Notes under the pieces: generated by a model
What the model saw: the letters and a program-made list of their open reading frames with translations, nothing else
Database searches by the model: none
What the model was told of the DNA's origin: nothing
From: an uncultured Prevotellaceae bacterium
Lineage (GTDB): Bacteria > Bacteroidota > Bacteroidia > Bacteroidales > Muribaculaceae
Assembly (NCBI GenBank): GCA_900318645.1
Contig: ONLH01000016.1
Coordinates: 1-60,682, forward strand
Length of the DNA: 60,682 nt
Direction of reading: 5' to 3'
Made by a program: the position numbers and the translations under genes
Shown: piece by piece, positions 50,985 through 59,377 of the stretch
Position numbering within the stretch: position 1 is the first letter of the stretch
Layout of the letters: each line of letters opens with the position of its first letter

Positions 50985-52190
50985 ATGACCAAAAGAAACC
51001 TCATCATCACCATAATCCTGCTGTCGTTCATCGACCTGGTAGCGGCGGGCTGGTATATGTCACGCCGTATCGAGGCCAGCGGAAACAGCCAGAATTTCTT
51101 TGCCCAACGCGACTCTACTGAAGTCGTCATTGAGGCCGACACCGTAGTGACGACGTTCCAGGACGACTTGTTTGACGAGTTGCAACACAATACCTATTAC
51201 TTCATCGCCAACACGCCAAGCATCAGCGGTGACAACAGTTCTCGTTACACCAGCATCAAGCATGTGAAAGTGCGCTGGCCGCGCAAGGTGAACGGTGACA
51301 GTGAGTTTGAACAACTCAACAAGGAATTGATCAGCAAGGCCTTTGGCAACGCCCAGTCCCGAATGAAGGACGCGCGCTACCTGTACCTGAACAAGCCGAC
51401 GTTCAACAAGCCCATAGGTGATGACTACAAGACGCTGTCCAGCGCCCCCACCATCGTTCCCGTCTATGGCAACGTGAGCCAGGTCCTCGTCTATCCCTAC
51501 ATGACCTCACAACGTCTGCTGGTGATGGAGGTTGACAAGGTGGAGTATAACGGTCGCTCGACCAACGAGACTGACTACTTCATCCACTACGATCGCCAGC
51601 GCCAACGTGTGCTCTCACGCATCGATATCCTCATTGCAGATGTCGACAAAGAGAACAAACTGCTCAAGCTCATCAACAAGAAGATTGACGAAATGAACAA
51701 GGGTCGTGGCGATTCCAACCAGTTGCAGCACGCGCTCAACGTGCCTGCAGAGGTGTGCTGCAGCAAGAAAGGCGTTCTGTTCCAGTACAAGCAGGGCAGC
51801 ATCAGCAACGACGCCATCGCTGTGATGGTCAACTATGACGATGTGGAGCCCTTCATGACCGAAGACTTCAAGGAACTGCTGAGGAACAACGATGACTATA
51901 AGCTGTTTGACGAGAAGCTCAAGCCCGAGCCCATCAACCCGACTCAGAAAACGTCAAAACCCGACGAGACATCCGTCAAGAAGAGCAACAACACCTATAA
52001 GCCCAAGAAATCCTACAAGCAAAAGGGCGAATATAAACAGAGCAGCGAGTACAAGCAAAAAGACAAGAGTTACGGCAATAAGTACTACAAGAAGAAAAGA
52101 TACTCTAAGCCAAAACGAACCAAGCGGAGGCACTATAACGGGGCAAAGCGTAAATCTGGACGTTACGGTTACGCTGGTCGACGGCATTAG
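50985..52190 (+). CDS. Exported DUF3298-like protein with Lys/Tyr-rich tail
   Basis: A 401-residue protein with an N-terminal membrane anchor or signal (NLIITIILLSFIDLVAAGW). Residues about 70-310 resemble the DUF3298/RsiV-type extracellular domain (VKVRWPRKVNGDSEFEQLN, then GVLFQYKQGSISNDAIAVMV and DDVEPFMTEDFKELL). The last 85 residues are strongly basic and Tyr-rich (KPKKSYKQKGEYKQ, KRYSKPKRTKRRHYNG), suited to binding a polyanion such as cell wall or nucleic acid. The last 86 bases overlap the 3' end of the convergent MBL gene. Reached from the ispH side with a 46-base gap. Confidence 0.75.
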   Translation: MTKRNLIITIILLSFIDLVAAGWYMSRRIEASGNSQNFFAQRDSTEVVIEADTVVTTFQDDLFDELQHNTYYFIANTPSISGDNSSRYTSIKHVKVRWPRKVNGDSEFEQLNKELISKAFGNAQSRMKDARYLYLNKPTFNKPIGDDYKTLSSAPTIVPVYGNVSQVLVYPYMTSQRLLVMEVDKVEYNGRSTNETDYFIHYDRQRQRVLSRIDILIADVDKENKLLKLINKKIDEMNKGRGDSNQLQHALNVPAEVCCSKKGVLFQYKQGSISNDAIAVMVNYDDVEPFMTEDFKELLRNNDDYKLFDEKLKPEPINPTQKTSKPDETSVKKSNNTYKPKKSYKQKGEYKQSSEYKQKDKSYGNKYYKKKRYSKPKRTKRRHYNGAKRKSGRYGYAGRRH

Positions 52191-53133
52191 ATCCGTCACC
52201 GACGGTGAGCCCCTTGGCCTCTAATGCCCGTCTCATCGTTGACAAGGCGATTTCCTCGGTATTGTTGTCCTTGCTCAAGTGGCACAGGAAAACATAGCGC
52301 AGGTTCTCGTTGTAATGCTCGGCAACGAACTGGGCCGACACCACATTATCCAAGTGGCCCTTATCACCTTTCACGCGGTCTTTGAGCATCGCGGGATACT
52401 TGCCATTCTCCAGCATCTCCAGGTCATAGTTGCACTCAAGCATCAGGTAATTGGCGCGGCACATGTAGTGGGCTGCACGCTCGGTGATAATACCCATGTC
52501 GGTAGCAATGACAAAGCGCTCACCCTCATACTCAATGCTGAAGCCCACGCTCTTCACGTCATGACTTGTCTCAAAGGCGGTAATCTCCATGTCGAGCACA
52601 CGGAAAGGTATCTCCTTGAAGATGGGGACATGATGATCCCTAATGCGTCCCGAGATGCGGCACCGCTGCAACAACTGGTCCATTACACCCATCGTACAAT
52701 AGACACTGCAATGGCAGCGATTGACTGCCGGATACAGGCATCGCATGTGGTCCTGGTGGGCATGGGTCAGCAGCACGCCCTTGATCATGTCACGGCTGAT
52801 GCCGTTGCGTTCTAGCTCGTCAAAGGCCTGGTCAAGCGTGGGGACATCCTGCCGCTCGGGATTTTTCTTCTTGCGATGGTACTTGACAGGCTCCCTGATG
52901 CCCGCATCGATGAGGATGCCGCCTCGCGGAGTGCCCAGGTAAGCCATGTTACCGCTGCTCCCGCTGCTGAAACTCATGAAGCACAAGCCCTTCCCCACCC
53001 CATGGTACTGTGGTTTTACTTGAAGTGACATATCCATCACCTCACCGTGGGGCGTGTCATCACCGTCCACATCAAAGGCGATCTTCAACGGTTTGCCGTC
53101 ATTAGTATATCCTTTATATTTATGTCCTGCCAT
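52105..53133 (-). CDS. MBL-fold metallo-hydrolase (YycJ/WalJ-like)
   Basis: A 342-residue metallo-beta-lactamase-fold protein related to YycJ. After an unusual 45-residue head (HKYKGYTNDGKPLKIAFDV) comes LCFMSFSSGSSGNMAYLG, the family start, then the metal motif LTHAHQDHMRCLY near residue 125, and later ATDMGIITER and ECNYDLEML. The end, IYALPRYSASAWF, is plausible for the family and is encoded within the 86 bases that overlap the DUF3298-like gene on the other strand. It starts 18 bases after the stop of the methyltransferase gene and belongs to its operon. Confidence 0.9.
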   Translation of the reverse strand: MAGHKYKGYTNDGKPLKIAFDVDGDDTPHGEVMDMSLQVKPQYHGVGKGLCFMSFSSGSSGNMAYLGTPRGGILIDAGIREPVKYHRKKKNPERQDVPTLDQAFDELERNGISRDMIKGVLLTHAHQDHMRCLYPAVNRCHCSVYCTMGVMDQLLQRCRISGRIRDHHVPIFKEIPFRVLDMEITAFETSHDVKSVGFSIEYEGERFVIATDMGIITERAAHYMCRANYLMLECNYDLEMLENGKYPAMLKDRVKGDKGHLDNVVSAQFVAEHYNENLRYVFLCHLSKDNNTEEIALSTMRRALEAKGLTVGDGSNAVDQRNRNVQIYALPRYSASAWFVLA

Positions 53134-53151
53134 AATGCCGGATGATTTTTC

Positions 53152-53868
53152 TTATTGGTACAACAGGAAGATGGTGGGCACCTTGTGATAATCGTAGCTG
53201 GCGTGACGCCACTGTGACAGTGTGCGGGTAATGATACTCTGGCCCTCGCCAGTGATATCGCTGGCCACACACAATCGTAACGAGGCTGGCAGGTGCTGGA
53301 CCAGGTCTGCAATGAGTTGGTTGTTGCGGTAAGGTGCCTCAATAAAAATCTGGGTCTGGTGCTCACGCTCGATGCGTCGCGTCATCTCCTTGAGACGCGC
53401 CTGACGAGCTTGGGCATCAACAGGCAAGTAACCTTCAAAGGCAAACCGCTGGCCATTGAATCCTGATGCCATCAGACTCATCAGGATGCTTGACGGGCCC
53501 ACCAGTGGAAAGACCTTGTAGCCCCGATGCTGTGCTATAGCAACCAAGTCGGCACCAGGATCGGCAACAGCCGGGCATCCGGCATCGCTGATAACTCCCA
53601 CCGGCTCGCCAGCGCCAATAGGAGCCAACATTGCCTCAAGGGCAGCAGTATCCTTAAGGTCAGTGTGCTCGTTGAGTTCATAGAAGGTCAATGCATCTAT
53701 GTCAATGTCGCGGTCACACTTCTTGAGGAACCGACGCGCCGAGCGCAGGCTCTCGACCACAAAATGACGAATGCCGCGCACAACTTCCACGTTGTGTGCA
53801 GGAATTACCCTGTCCAGCGGACTATCGCTCAACTGGCTGGGTATCAAATATAAGCCAGCCTCTAACAT
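53152..53868 (-). CDS. RsmI-like SAM-dependent methyltransferase (tetrapyrrole-methylase fold)
   Basis: A 238-residue methyltransferase of the RsmI-related family; RsmI methylates the ribose of C1402 in 16S rRNA. The SAM-binding GVISDAGCPAVADPGADLV is near residues 92-110 and VFPLVGPSSILMSLMASGF near 120-138, with FAFEGYLPVDAQAR following. It is shorter than E. coli RsmI and looks like the second, divergent copy seen in many Bacteroidetes, so the exact target is uncertain. A -7 box (TATATTTG, 53902-53909 minus) lies 33 bases upstream; the MBL gene follows after 18 bases. Confidence 0.88.
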   Translation of the reverse strand: MLEAGLYLIPSQLSDSPLDRVIPAHNVEVVRGIRHFVVESLRSARRFLKKCDRDIDIDALTFYELNEHTDLKDTAALEAMLAPIGAGEPVGVISDAGCPAVADPGADLVAIAQHRGYKVFPLVGPSSILMSLMASGFNGQRFAFEGYLPVDAQARQARLKEMTRRIEREHQTQIFIEAPYRNNQLIADLVQHLPASLRLCVASDITGEGQSIITRTLSQWRHASYDYHKVPTIFLLYQ

Positions 53869-53909
53869 TTCCTGTTAAGTTATTGTTTCAATAATAAACT
53901 GCAAATATA

Positions 53910-54142
53910 ATCATTTTTTATAGACGCCGCCTCTTTAGATTCAATAAATCACTCACGAAAAATTGCACAGGCCTCAAATACCAATTTATATCCCGCAAAA
54001 CAGACTTGCGAATTGTTAGCAAATCCGCCCCATAGACGAAAAATCGTCATATTGAGGTCCAAAAGTGTCAAAAATTCTAAATTGGGCTGTAGAAATCAAA
54101 AAAATGTTAGGATTTTATGGTGTGGGGGCGACAAATTTGCAG
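53910..54142. other. Intergenic region before the PPi-phosphofructokinase gene
   Basis: No gene. The perfect inverted repeat GACGAAAAATCGTC is at 54035-54048, flanked at a distance by CCTCAA (53972) and TTGAGG (54052), so a small hairpin is possible. The rest is AT-rich and shows nothing else I can support. Confidence 0.45.
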
Positions 54143-54150
54143 TACTTTTG
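54143..54150 (+). promoter_or_regulatory. -7 box of the PPi-phosphofructokinase gene
   Basis: TACTTTTG, 53 bases before the ATG at 54204. Its presence inside the longer open frame decides the start in favour of 54204. Confidence 0.7.
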
Positions 54151-54203
54151 TGGCGGTAAAAAGATTGTTTATTCGTTTATACAAACCAAAAATTATAAGT
54201 ACA

Positions 54204-55865
54204 ATGACTGACAATAAAAGTTTAATGGAGCAGATGAGGCTTACCTATAGGCCTAAGTTACCCGTTACGCTTAGGTGCCCCGTGCGTGCGGTCGAGGGTG
54301 AACCCACACAGTCGGTGGCTGACCAAGAAGCCATCAAGGAGTTGTTCCCCTGCACCTATGGCATGCCTCAATTGACCTTTGAGCGCGACGATTCTGCCAT
54401 GCCGCCCGAGAAGCCCTTTAACGTGGGTGTTATCCTCAGCGGTGGCCAGGCTCCTGGCGGCCACAACGTGATCTGTGGCCTCTATGACGGCATTAAGGCG
54501 TTGAACAAGTATTGCCGCCTGTATGGTTTCCTGGGCGGTCCCAATGGCTTGGTTAAGCATCGCTACATCGAGATCACCGGCGACATGATTGAGCAATACC
54601 GCAATACGGGTGGCTTTGACCTCATCGGTTCAGGCCGTACCAAGCTCGACAAGCCCGAGCAGTTTGAGGCTGGTCTTCAGATCCTGCGCGAGCTCAAGAT
54701 CACAGCAGTGGTCATCATCGGTGGTGACGACAGCAACACCAACGCTGCCATCCTCGCTGAGTACTACAAGGCTCACGATGCTGGTGTGCAGGTCATCGGT
54801 GTTCCCAAGACCATCGACGGCGACCTCAAGAACGAACAGGTCGAGATTTCCTTCGGTTTCGATACCGCTACCAAGGTGTATAGCGAGCTGATCGGCAATG
54901 TGGCCCGCGATTGCAACTCTGCCAAGAAATACTGGCACTTCATGAAGCTGATGGGACGCTCTGCGTCACACATCGCCCTGGAGTGTGCCCTGCAGACGCG
55001 CCCCAACTACTGCATCATCAGCGAGGAGGTTGAGGCCCGTGAAATGACTCTGCATGATATTGCCGAGGAAATTGCCAATATCGTTATTAAGCGTCACAAT
55101 ATGGGCATGGACTATGGTACAGTCCTCGTTCCCGAGGGTATTGTTGAGTTTGTCCCCACAATGAAGAAACTCATTGCTGAGCTCAACGAAATGATGAGTG
55201 CCCATCCCGAGGTTTCAACCCTGCGGGATACGGCACAAAGCGACTTCGTGCGTGAACACCTCAGCGATGAGAACAGGGCCGTTTACGACTCTCTGCCCGA
55301 AGATGTAGCACGCCAGCTCACGCTTGACCGTGATGAGCATGGCAACGTCATGGTATCACAGATCGAGAGCGAGCGTCTGCTCAGCCGCATGGTAGCCCAC
55401 GAGCTTGACTTGCGTATCGAGGCCGGTGAGATTGAGCCCATCAAGTTCAAGACTCAGCATCACTTCTTCGGCTACGAGGGCCGTTGCTCATTCCCCTCGA
55501 ACTTTGATGCCGACTACTGCTACTCACTGGGTTACAACGCTTCACACCTCATCTTTGTGGGTGCTACCGGCTACATGTCAGCCATCACCCACCTGGGACG
55601 CAAGGCTCAGGATTGGGTAGCCTGTGGTGTACCCATCACTATGATGATGAACATGGAGCGTCGTTCAGGCAAGGACAAGCCCGTTATCCGCAAGGCAATG
55701 GTTGACCTTGAGGGCGCACCCTTCAAGCACTTTGTCGAGAACCGCGAACAGTGGGCCCTGGAGACCTGCTACATCTATCCGGGTCCCATCCAGTTCTTCG
55801 GTCCCGAGGAGCTTGTTGACAAGACGACCTACACGCTCTTCTTTGAGCAGTTCGGCAAGAAATAA
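54204..55865 (+). CDS. pfp: Diphosphate-dependent phosphofructokinase
   Basis: A 553-residue enzyme that phosphorylates fructose 6-phosphate with pyrophosphate, reversibly. GVILSGGQAPGGHNVICGL near residue 75 starts the fold. IIGGDDSNTNAAIL near 171-184 has the Asp pair typical of PPi users, and VPKTIDGDLKNEQ near 200 has the Lys-Thr-Ile-Asp-Gly-Asp block of this class. FKTQHHFFGYEGR near 415 belongs to the long-form insert. The frame is open 29 codons further upstream, but the -7 box lies within it, and MTDNKSLMEQM is a natural start. With the ATP enzyme at 28715 the cell can run this step reversibly as well as irreversibly. Confidence 0.96.
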   Translation: MTDNKSLMEQMRLTYRPKLPVTLRCPVRAVEGEPTQSVADQEAIKELFPCTYGMPQLTFERDDSAMPPEKPFNVGVILSGGQAPGGHNVICGLYDGIKALNKYCRLYGFLGGPNGLVKHRYIEITGDMIEQYRNTGGFDLIGSGRTKLDKPEQFEAGLQILRELKITAVVIIGGDDSNTNAAILAEYYKAHDAGVQVIGVPKTIDGDLKNEQVEISFGFDTATKVYSELIGNVARDCNSAKKYWHFMKLMGRSASHIALECALQTRPNYCIISEEVEAREMTLHDIAEEIANIVIKRHNMGMDYGTVLVPEGIVEFVPTMKKLIAELNEMMSAHPEVSTLRDTAQSDFVREHLSDENRAVYDSLPEDVARQLTLDRDEHGNVMVSQIESERLLSRMVAHELDLRIEAGEIEPIKFKTQHHFFGYEGRCSFPSNFDADYCYSLGYNASHLIFVGATGYMSAITHLGRKAQDWVACGVPITMMMNMERRSGKDKPVIRKAMVDLEGAPFKHFVENREQWALETCYIYPGPIQFFGPEELVDKTTYTLFFEQFGKK

Positions 55866-55985
55866 TTGCCAAGAATGGCCAATAGTCAAAAGCTAAAGGC
55901 CAGAACCCAAACAATGGCTTATCGTCCCAAGGGCACCCCGCCCTATAGACTTTAAGTATATAGTTTAACTTCTAAACAGCTTGCT

Positions 55986-56020
55986 CCCTGCCTTCGGCTA
56001 AACAGAAGGCGGGGATTTTT
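55986..56020 (+). terminator. Intrinsic terminator after the PPi-phosphofructokinase gene
   Basis: CCCTGCCTTC (55986-55995) pairs with GAAGGCGGGG (56005-56014, one G-T pair), followed by ATTTTT. Confidence 0.88.
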
Positions 56021-56074
56021 CATCACATGTCGGACAAGCGGCTAGCAAACGACATGAGATATGGAATGAGATTC

Positions 56075-56302
56075 TTAGTGTTGTGATGCTGTAAACTGCT
56101 CGGTATAGAGGGCAAAGAAATCCTTATTGAGGGCGATGCTGATTCTCATCAGCAGATCGGTAGCAATGCTATCGCGCATGAAGATATTATATATATTGGT
56201 ACGATTACAGCCCAACTGTTGTGACAGCCAGGAGACCGAATGGCCCTGTCTCAACAGTTCATTATGGATCTCTTTCCCGATATTAACGTATGTTTTTCCC
56301 AT
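56075..56302 (-). CDS. Small helix-turn-helix protein
   Basis: A 75-residue protein, almost entirely one Cro/XRE-like DNA-binding domain: GKEIHNELLRQGHSVSWLSQQLGCNRTNIYNIF, with recognition helix around CNRTNIYNIF, then ATDLLMRISIALNKDFF. The ATG at 56302 is preferred over the TTG one codon earlier. A -7 box (TAATTTTG, 56335-56342 minus) with CTTG at the -33 distance lies upstream. No toxin or phage gene adjoins, so it is an orphan regulator whose targets are unknown. Confidence 0.85.
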   Translation of the reverse strand: MGKTYVNIGKEIHNELLRQGHSVSWLSQQLGCNRTNIYNIFMRDSIATDLLMRISIALNKDFFALYTEQFTASQH

Positions 56303-56445
56303 CAATCTCTATCAACTAAGGAATTAATAAGCCGCAAAATTAACAAATATTTGGGGAAAACCAAGTGTTTATTTGGTTTTTTTACACAACCATAGCAATT
56401 AATCAGCTGCAAGACGTCTAAAATATCCCAAACAAGTTCATCTTC

Positions 56446-56476
56446 AAGTCCTGCAGAACCGACATTCGCAGGACTT
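56446..56476 (+). other. Hairpin upstream of the riboflavin synthase gene
   Basis: AAGTCCTGC (56446-56454) pairs exactly with GCAGGACTT (56468-56476) around a 13-base loop, about 70 bases before the start codon. I looked for the conserved parts of an FMN riboswitch and did not find them. Confidence 0.5.
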
Positions 56477-56545
56477 AGGCAATAAAGCGGGCAAGGGGCT
56501 CGTTATTATGTTGATTAAATCATTTTTCAGAACATTAATAGACAT

Positions 56546-57154
56546 ATGTTTTCAGGAATAGTAGAAGAAGCGGCGCGTGTCGTCGCATTGCGTAAGGACG
56601 GCGGCAACCTGCATATCACCTTGAAGTGCAGCTTTACCGACGAGTTAAAAATTGACCAAAGTGTGTCACACAACGGCGTGTGCCTCACGGTGGTGGAACT
56701 GCCCGGCGACGGAACCTATACCGTAACTGCCATACAGGAAACGCTCGACCGCAGCAACCTGGGCCTGCTCAAGGTGGGCGATGAGGTGAATGTGGAGCGC
56801 TCGATGCTCATCGAGGGACGACTGGACGGCCACATCGTGCAAGGCCACGTTGATCAGACGGCTATCTGCACCGACGTGAAGGAGGTGGACGGCAGCCACT
56901 ACTTCACCTTCAAGTATGAGGTTGCCCCCGAGATGGCACGTAAGGGATATGTTACCGTCGAAAAAGGCAGCGTGACTGTCAATGGCGTGTCGCTCACCGT
57001 GTGCAACAGCGAGCGCGACAGCTTCCAAGTCGCTATCATTCCCTATACCCGAGAGATCACCAACTTCCATTGCATTGAGGTGGGTACCGTGGTCAACCTG
57101 GAGTTCGACATCATTGGCAAGTACCTAGCCCGCCTGATGGAGTTTGCACTGTAA
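56546..57154 (+). CDS. ribE: Riboflavin synthase, alpha subunit
   Basis: A 202-residue enzyme that dismutates two lumazine molecules into riboflavin and the pyrimidine precursor. The protein shows the two-fold internal repeat: MFSGIVEEAARVVAL and VSHNGVCLTVVEL in the first half, GRLDGHIVQGHVDQTA and VTVNGVSLTVCN in the second. Full length for the family (about 200). No other riboflavin gene is close by. A phosphoesterase gene follows after a TCTAA-type repeat. No TAnnTTTG box is evident upstream. Confidence 0.97.
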   Translation: MFSGIVEEAARVVALRKDGGNLHITLKCSFTDELKIDQSVSHNGVCLTVVELPGDGTYTVTAIQETLDRSNLGLLKVGDEVNVERSMLIEGRLDGHIVQGHVDQTAICTDVKEVDGSHYFTFKYEVAPEMARKGYVTVEKGSVTVNGVSLTVCNSERDSFQVAIIPYTREITNFHCIEVGTVVNLEFDIIGKYLARLMEFAL

Positions 57155-57190
57155 TAGTATGCGACACGGCACGATTGCACGGGCCCACTA

Positions 57191-57236
57191 ATGTCTAACA
57201 GCCAAAATCTAAGGTCTAAAGTCTAAGGTCTAATGA
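57191..57236 (+). repeat. TCTAA-type repeat running into the next start codon
   Basis: Units such as TCTAAGGTCTAAAGTCTAAG and GGTCTAATG; the final unit overlaps the ATG of the phosphoesterase gene. Related to arrays at 22178-22258 and 40940-40982. Confidence 0.75.
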
Positions 57237-57727
57237 AAAAGATAGGCATCATCAGTGATACGCACGCGTGGTGGGACGACCGCTATGCCCAGCACTTTAC
57301 CGACTGTGATGAGATATGGCATGCAGGCGACATCGGCAGCGACGAACTCGCTGACCGCCTGGAAGGCATTGCGCCAGTGTTCCGTGCAGTGTACGGCAAC
57401 GTGGACGGGGCAAGCCTGCGCCGACGATTCAAAGAGATGGAGATCTTTGAGGTCGAGGGCGTTAAGGTGGTGATGACCCACATCGGCGGTTATCCGGGCA
57501 AGTATGCTCCTGGCATCCGACAGCGCTTGGAACTGTCACAGCCCAAACTGTTCGTGTGCGGTCACAGCCACATCCTCAAAGTGATGCCCGACCGTGCCCT
57601 GGGTTGCCTCGTTGTCAACCCCGGTGCTGCCGGCGTCCAAGGTTGGCAGGCAGTACGCACACTGGTCACCCTCACCCTAGACCAGGGCAACATCACGCAC
57701 GCCCAAGTCATTGAATTAGCAAAGTAA
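57233..57727 (+). CDS. YfcE/MJ0936-type metallophosphoesterase
   Basis: A 164-residue calcineurin-like phosphodiesterase. The metal ligands are read in KKIGIISDTHAWWDD (residues 2-16), WHAGDIGSDE near 33, YGNVDGAS near 58, MTHIGGYPG near 80 and VCGHSHILKV near 104. Such small enzymes hydrolyse phosphodiesters, often cyclic or short oligonucleotides; the true substrate is not known. The start codon is fused to the upstream repeat. A SPOR-domain lipoprotein gene follows after 17 bases. Confidence 0.93.
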   Translation: MKKIGIISDTHAWWDDRYAQHFTDCDEIWHAGDIGSDELADRLEGIAPVFRAVYGNVDGASLRRRFKEMEIFEVEGVKVVMTHIGGYPGKYAPGIRQRLELSQPKLFVCGHSHILKVMPDRALGCLVVNPGAAGVQGWQAVRTLVTLTLDQGNITHAQVIELAK

Positions 57728-57744
57728 AGCCCGGCTATGGCCAC

Positions 57745-58260
57745 ATGAACAATAAAACAGTAATGAAGACTACATTATATATATTGGCAGTATTGATGGT
57801 GGGGTTATTCTTGACAGCTTGCCACAGTAGCGAACAGAACTACCGCGAGGCCTACGAGAAGGCCATGGAACGGCGACAGACTGGCGTCGGGGCTGAGACC
57901 TACGCCAAAATTGAGGCAGAACGCCAACGCTACACCCACGTCATCAACGGCGACAGCGTCAGGATGGTCTATGTCAACGCCAATGTTGCCATCGACTCGA
58001 CTGACGTAGCCTATGACTACAACGTAGTGGTCGCTACCTTCACCCAAAAGATCAACGCCAAGAGCTACCGCGACCGCCTGCGTGAGGAATGCGGCCTGAA
58101 GGGCAGCTACGTCCTCTTCGGCGGCAAGGGAAGACAGTACTTCGTCGTGGCACAAGGCTTTGACAACAGTGGTGACGCCGCCGCCATGCTCCACGACCTC
58201 GACAAGAAAGTCTGCCTCAAGATTCTCGAGCCCCTACCCTGGATCCTGAAGAAGCTGTGA
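57745..58260 (+). CDS. SPOR-domain lipoprotein
   Basis: A 171-residue lipoprotein (LYILAVLMVGLFLTAC; lipid-modified Cys near residue 26). An Arg/Glu-rich helix (EAYEKAMERRQTGVGAETY) links to a SPOR-like domain in the last 85 residues (DYNVVVATFTQKINAKSY, YVLFGGKGRQYFVVAQGF). SPOR domains bind peptidoglycan lacking stem peptides at the septum, so a cell-wall or division role is likely. An in-frame ATG at 57763 gives a more typical 20-residue signal and may be the real start. It ends at a hairpin shared with efp. Confidence 0.88.
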   Translation: MNNKTVMKTTLYILAVLMVGLFLTACHSSEQNYREAYEKAMERRQTGVGAETYAKIEAERQRYTHVINGDSVRMVYVNANVAIDSTDVAYDYNVVVATFTQKINAKSYRDRLREECGLKGSYVLFGGKGRQYFVVAQGFDNSGDAAAMLHDLDKKVCLKILEPLPWILKKL

Positions 58261-58312
58261 CACACCTCCCCACCCCGTCACCTTGACGGCCAATCCGTAC
58301 AGACATGAAACA

Positions 58313-58346
58313 ACGAGGGACACTTGCATGACGCAGTGTCCCTCGT
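58313..58346. terminator. Perfect 12-bp hairpin between convergent genes
   Basis: ACGAGGGACACT (58313-58324) pairs exactly with AGTGTCCCTCGT (58335-58346). It lies between the SPOR lipoprotein gene and efp and can stop both; short T-rich sequence flanks it on each side. The core GAGGGACA resembles the hairpin at 16223-16260 (AAGGGACA). Confidence 0.75.
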
Positions 58347-58366
58347 GTTTGTTATGAGTTAAGTAA

Positions 58367-58930
58367 TTACCTCACGCGGCCCTGATAGCTGCCGTCACGG
58401 GTATCCACCTCAATGATCTCGTCGGTGTCGATGAACAGGGGCACGCGAACGGTGGCGCCGGTCTCGACGGTGGCGGGCTTCAAGGTATTGGTAGCGGTAT
58501 CACCTTTCACGCCGGGCTCGGTATAGGTAATCTTCAGCTGGGTCTTGATGGGCATCTCGGCGAAGAGAACGGTCTCGGTCGAAGCGTCGCTGACAACCTC
58601 AACGATATCACCTTCCTTCATGAAGTCGGCGCCAGTAATCAAGTCCTTGCTGATGGGAATCTGCTCAAAAGTCTCATTGTTCATGAACATAGCGTCCTGA
58701 CCATCCATGTAGAGGTACTGGTAGGGGCGACGCTCAACGCGCACGTCCTCGAGCTTCTCACCGATGTTGAAGCGACGCTCCAGCACGCGGCCGTCAACGA
58801 CGTTTTTCAACTTGGTGCGCATGAAGGTGTTACCCTTGCCGGGCTTTACATGAAGGAATTCGATGCAGAAATACAGATCGCCATCCAAGCGGATGCACGT
58901 TCCGTTCTTGATGTCTTGAGCATTAATCAT
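58367..58930 (-). CDS. efp: Elongation factor P
   Basis: A 187-residue translation factor that helps ribosomes stalled at consecutive prolines. [20 protein letters not shown] opens the KOW-like domain, and the tip loop reads [12 protein letters not shown] near residues 27-38, with Lys at the position modified in many bacteria. The end [13 protein letters not shown] is typical. No epmA or earP lies nearby, so any modification enzyme is elsewhere. Complete promoter upstream; rpmH is divergent. Confidence 0.97.
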   Translation of the reverse strand: MINAQDIKNGTCIRLDGDLYFCIEFLHVKPGKGNTFMRTKLKNVVDGRVLERRFNIGEKLEDVRVERRPYQYLYMDGQDAMFMNNETFEQIPISKDLITGADFMKEGDIVEVVSDASTETVLFAEMPIKTQLKITYTEPGVKGDTATNTLKPATVETGATVRVPLFIDTDEIIEVDTRDGSYQGRVR

Positions 58931-58994
58931 AATTGTACTGTTGTTATGCTATTATTTTATGTAAAAATTGTTTGTTCTCAGTCGTTTGAGGGTG

Positions 58995-59025
58995 CAAAAG
59001 TAGTGATTTTGAGAAAAAAAACAAA
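58995..59025 (-). promoter_or_regulatory. Promoter of efp
   Basis: TTTG (59022-59025), 19 bases, TACTTTTG (58995-59002) on the minus strand: a full consensus match, divergent from the rpmH promoter at 59052-59083. Confidence 0.85.
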
Positions 59026-59051
59026 AACTTTTCTGCAAAAATGCGTTTTGA

Positions 59052-59083
59052 TTTGTGTAATTTGAAAAAAAGGACTAATTTTG
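59052..59083 (+). promoter_or_regulatory. Promoter of rpmH
   Basis: TTTG (59052-59055), 20 bases, TAATTTTG (59076-59083): a full match, 51 bases before the rpmH start. Confidence 0.85.
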
Positions 59084-59134
59084 CACCGCATTTTGCGAAA
59101 ATTTTTCGGAACAACTAAAAAACAGAGATAAGAA

Positions 59135-59287
59135 ATGAAAAGAACATTCCAACCCTCGAACCGTAAGAAAGCCAACAAGCATGGCTTCCGTCATCGCATG
59201 CGCACCGCCGACGGCCGCAAGGTTCTTGCCCGTCGCCGCGCCAAGGGTCGCTACAGCCTCACCGTTAGCGATACCGTTTACAAGTAA
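59135..59287 (+). CDS. rpmH: 50S ribosomal protein L34
   Basis: A 50-residue ribosomal protein, strongly basic: [20 protein letters not shown] at the start, then [14 protein letters not shown]34 is one of the last proteins added to the large subunit and is highly conserved. In many bacteria rpmH lies beside rnpA and dnaA near the replication origin; here neither is present, and efp is the divergent neighbour, an arrangement I associate with Bacteroidetes. Full promoter upstream and hairpins downstream make it a single-gene transcript. Confidence 0.98.
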   Translation: MKRTFQPSNRKKANKHGFRHRMRTADGRKVLARRRAKGRYSLTVSDTVYK

Positions 59288-59312
59288 TCCCCTGCAAAGG
59301 GCTGCCGCACAT

Positions 59313-59370
59313 TAGCGGCACTTCAAACGCATCAAGCCGTTATGGTCCGCAAGGATTGTAACGGCATTTG
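59313..59370 (+). terminator. Two hairpins after rpmH
   Basis: GCCGC/GCGGC (about 59314-59328) is followed by GCCGTTA (59336-59342) pairing with TAACGGC (59359-59365) and then ATTTGTTG. Together they probably end the rpmH transcript, and also lie just beyond the 3' end of the convergent acetyltransferase gene. Confidence 0.65.
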
Positions 59371-59377
59371 TTGCATT

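Noticed and set aside
56400-56545. Possible FMN riboswitch before riboflavin synthase
   Set aside because: A hairpin is present, but the conserved RFN sequence blocks are not; kept only as a plain hairpin.
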